A stretch of 8,247 bases of DNA from positions 1-8,247 of the forward strand of contig DMJA01000173.1 in assembly GCA_003451935.1 (NCBI GenBank). The letters run 5' to 3'. A model generated the notes under the pieces. It did no database searches and was not told the DNA's origin. It saw only the letters and a program-made list of their open reading frames with translations. Of this stretch, positions 6,951 through 8,247 are shown piece by piece (positions within the stretch are counted from its first letter, which is position 1; each line of letters opens with the position of its first letter). Both the position numbers and the translations under genes were made by a program. Origin of the DNA: Verrucomicrobiota bacterium (GTDB lineage Bacteria > Verrucomicrobiota > Kiritimatiellia > CAIQIC01 > Lenti-01).

Positions 6951-7169
6951 ATGAATTCCAAGGGTATTGTTGCAATCGCGTTGATCGTGCTGGGCCTCGT
7001 GGTGCTGGCCTATTCGGGCATCACGCTGAAGACTCCGGGCAAGCCAATCGATCTGGGCTCCGTGCACATCGCAACCACCAACCGGCATTTCATTCCGCCG
7101 GTGGCGGGTACGATCATGCTGGTGGGCGGAGTCGTGTTGCTGTTCGCGGGCGGTGGCAAGAAAGACTGA
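6951..7169 (+). CDS. Small two-helix membrane protein of unknown function
   Basis: This 72-residue protein has a first membrane helix at about residues 5-22 (GIVAIALIVLGLVVLAY) and a short loop carrying TPGKPIDLGSVHI. A second helix follows at about 50-66 (PVAGTIMLVGGVVLLFAG), with a GGGKKD tail. The layout helix - 'K-x-x-D-L-G' loop - 'I-P-P..G..LVGG' helix recalls a widespread class of uncharacterised small inner-membrane proteins, near DUF3185 in style; I do not assign a name. ATG 6951 is chosen because AGAGG (6940-6944) stands 6 nt before it and the membrane helix begins at once; the in-frame ATG 6924 would add a nine-residue charged leader and lacks a good site. It stands between the lmo0937-family gene and, 9 nt later, the degenerate kinase-like gene, so it probably belongs to one operon. 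Function unknown. Confidence 0.75.
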   Translation: MNSKGIVAIALIVLGLVVLAYSGITLKTPGKPIDLGSVHIATTNRHFIPPVAGTIMLVGGVVLLFAGGGKKD

Positions 7170-7178
7170 CGGCCCGCC

Positions 7179-7904
7179 TTGAAAGAGAATCCGGAAATCG
7201 CCCGGTGGGCCCAGCGCTACCAGACGGCGTTGCGCAACCATCTTGGCCAAGGTCCGCGGGCGGGCCTGGGTCCCGCGTTTGAACTGGGACGCCAGGCGGC
7301 GGCGTTCGGGCTGGAAACCCTGGACGTGGCCCGGATCCACGAGCGCATCCTGAAAACCGTGGTCGTGCCCCACGGTGCCGCCCGGTCCCGCCAGCAGATC
7401 CTCTCGCGCAGCCGGAATTTTTTCGAGGAGACGATCGTCCCGATCGAGCAAACGCACGCGGCGGCGAAGGAAGACGTCCGCCATGTGGCCGAACTGGGCG
7501 AGGAGCTGCGCCGGCGCACGGCGGAATCGTCTGCGTCGGCCCGGAGCCTCAAGCGGGGCGTCGCGCAACGCCAGGCGGCGGAGACCGAACTCCGGAAAAG
7601 CGGGGAGAGCCACGCCCGGTTGGTGAAGAAATCGCAAGGCCTGGAAGACCGCCTGCAGGACCAGATGCGCCAGATCCTGACGGCGCAAGAGAATGAGCGG
7701 CGGACCTCCAGCCGGAAGCTCCAGAACGAGATCGCCCAGATCCTGGTGGCCATCCACGTGCGGCTGTTGACGTTGAAGGAAGCCGCCAAAACCAACACGG
7801 AAAACCTGAAAAAAGAGATTGCGGAAACGCAAGCGCTGGTGAAACAATCGGTCCAGACGATCCAGCGGTTGGCGTATGAAAGCGGCGTCCATCATGAAGC
7901 CTAA
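7179..7904 (+). CDS. RsbU-N-like domain protein with degenerate, His-less HisKA_3 segment
   Basis: This protein has 241 residues. Residues 10-92 resemble the RsbU N-terminal regulatory domain, with RYQTALRNHL, LGRQAAAFGLETLD (37-49), ARIHE (51-55) and FFEETIVPIE (81-90). In RsbU that domain binds a kinase-type switch protein. A long charged coiled coil (about 95-170) follows. Residues 170-232 look like a HisKA_3 dimerisation helix: ENERRTSSRKLQNEIAQ matches the family's ERR..R.LHDE..Q, but the phospho-accepting His is Q182 and the next Asp is N183. No ATPase domain follows; the frame ends at SGVHHEA. It cannot autophosphorylate by the normal route, so it may be a dimerising regulator or a decaying kinase. 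Start TTG 7179 is the only usual start codon between the in-frame upstream stop (7167-7169) and the domain; no clear Shine-Dalgarno is seen. Its stop overlaps the next gene by 11 nt. Confidence 0.8.
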   Translation: MKENPEIARWAQRYQTALRNHLGQGPRAGLGPAFELGRQAAAFGLETLDVARIHERILKTVVVPHGAARSRQQILSRSRNFFEETIVPIEQTHAAAKEDVRHVAELGEELRRRTAESSASARSLKRGVAQRQAAETELRKSGESHARLVKKSQGLEDRLQDQMRQILTAQENERRTSSRKLQNEIAQILVAIHVRLLTLKEAAKTNTENLKKEIAETQALVKQSVQTIQRLAYESGVHHEA

Positions 7905-8247
7905 GAGCGCGGCGATGCTGCGGCCCTATCAGGCGGCCTTGCGCCGATACCTGAAAAAGGGCGCCTCGGCGAGCCTCCTGCCGGCGATGAAACTGGGCCG
8001 CCAGGCGGTCGCCTTCGGGCTGGAGACGCTGGATTTGGCCCTGATCCACGAGCAGTCGATGATGGCCCAGATGAAGGCGCCCGGCACTGCGGCCGCCCGG
8101 AGCCGGATGGTCCTGCGTTCGCGGAAATTCTTCGCCGAGGCGATCGTCGCGATGGAAGAGAGCGAGCTCGTGCGAGAGGCCCTCGGCGACCAGGTCTTCG
8201 AGTGGTTCCTGCGCAACAAGAGGGCCGAGTGGATGAGCTACCACACC
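7894..8247 (+). CDS. RsbU-N-like domain fused in frame to a glutamine synthetase C-terminus-like segment, 3' partial
   Basis: The frame is open for 118 codons to the window end, with no stop. Residues 11-85 are a paralogue of the preceding gene's first domain: PYQAALRRYL, LGRQAVAFGLETLDLALIHE and ARSR...RSRKFFAEAIV. Over the 42 residues from YQ to IHE, 28 are identical. From about residue 86 the sequence no longer follows the paralogue (PIEQTHAAAKED). It becomes MEESELVREALGDQVFEW, then FLRNKRAEWMSYHT, which reads like the end of type-I glutamine synthetase (ESELVxEALGxHVFExF..xKRxEWxxYrtQVTpwEl). No GS catalytic domain precedes it. ATG 7894 overlaps the upstream stop (7902-7904), suggesting translational coupling; ATG 7915, with AAGAG at 7903-7907, is an alternative. 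The fusion could be biological or an assembly artefact near a contig end. The first half is secure; the second-half family call comes from motif memory. Confidence 0.7.
   Translation, partial: MKPKSAAMLRPYQAALRRYLKKGASASLLPAMKLGRQAVAFGLETLDLALIHEQSMMAQMKAPGTAAARSRMVLRSRKFFAEAIVAMEESELVREALGDQVFEWFLRNKRAEWMSYHT

Noticed and set aside
6279..7895. Open frame of 538 codons on the minus strand across four + strand genes
   Set aside because: It crosses several + strand genes and their spacers, shows no domain, and has low-complexity R/Q/H/D-rich sequence typical of a shadow frame.
1..8247. CRISPR array, tRNA or rRNA gene, insertion sequence or prophage attachment site
   Set aside because: No regularly spaced direct repeats, no tRNA-like cloverleaf or conserved rRNA segment, no transposase or integrase, and no terminal inverted repeats were seen on either strand.

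Overview
The window is 8,247 bases of GC-rich bacterial DNA. Every supported gene lies on the + strand. The first gene enters from outside on the left and the last runs off the right end, so both are partial. The LptD outer-membrane protein shows a Gram-negative cell. The mix of LptD, hybrid histidine kinases, lmo0937-type small membrane proteins and RsbU-N-like domains would suit a PVC-type bacterium (Verrucomicrobiota or Kiritimatiellota), but this is an inference from gene style, not a marker-based placement.

Left part (2-2967), envelope and redox. The C-terminal part of LptD is followed 9 nt later by an extended-SDR sugar-nucleotide epimerase/dehydratase. This is a plausible LPS assembly plus sugar supply pair. 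A secreted thiol-type glutathione peroxidase follows, with a strong ribosome binding site of its own. A 142-nt stretch (2968-3109) then holds two short perfect inverted repeats, an AT-rich patch and a possible promoter.

Middle part (3110-6687), a two-gene signalling unit. A cytoplasmic PAS-PAS-HisKA-HATPase-REC hybrid kinase is followed after 14 nt by a protein of the opposite order, REC-HisKA-HATPase. No DNA-binding output domain or HPt is present, so the final output lies elsewhere.

Right part (6756-8247), a probable four-gene stress-type cluster. It holds an lmo0937-family 48-aa membrane peptide whose ribosome binding site sits inside a predicted hairpin, then a 72-aa two-helix membrane protein. 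Next is a 241-aa protein with an RsbU-N-like domain, a coiled coil and a HisKA_3-like segment whose phospho-acceptor His is replaced by Gln and which has no ATPase domain. Overlapping its stop is a second RsbU-N-like gene. Its frame changes at about residue 85 into a sequence that reads like the extreme C-terminus of glutamine synthetase. That junction is the oddest thing in the window; it is either a true gene fusion or an assembly chimera at a contig end.
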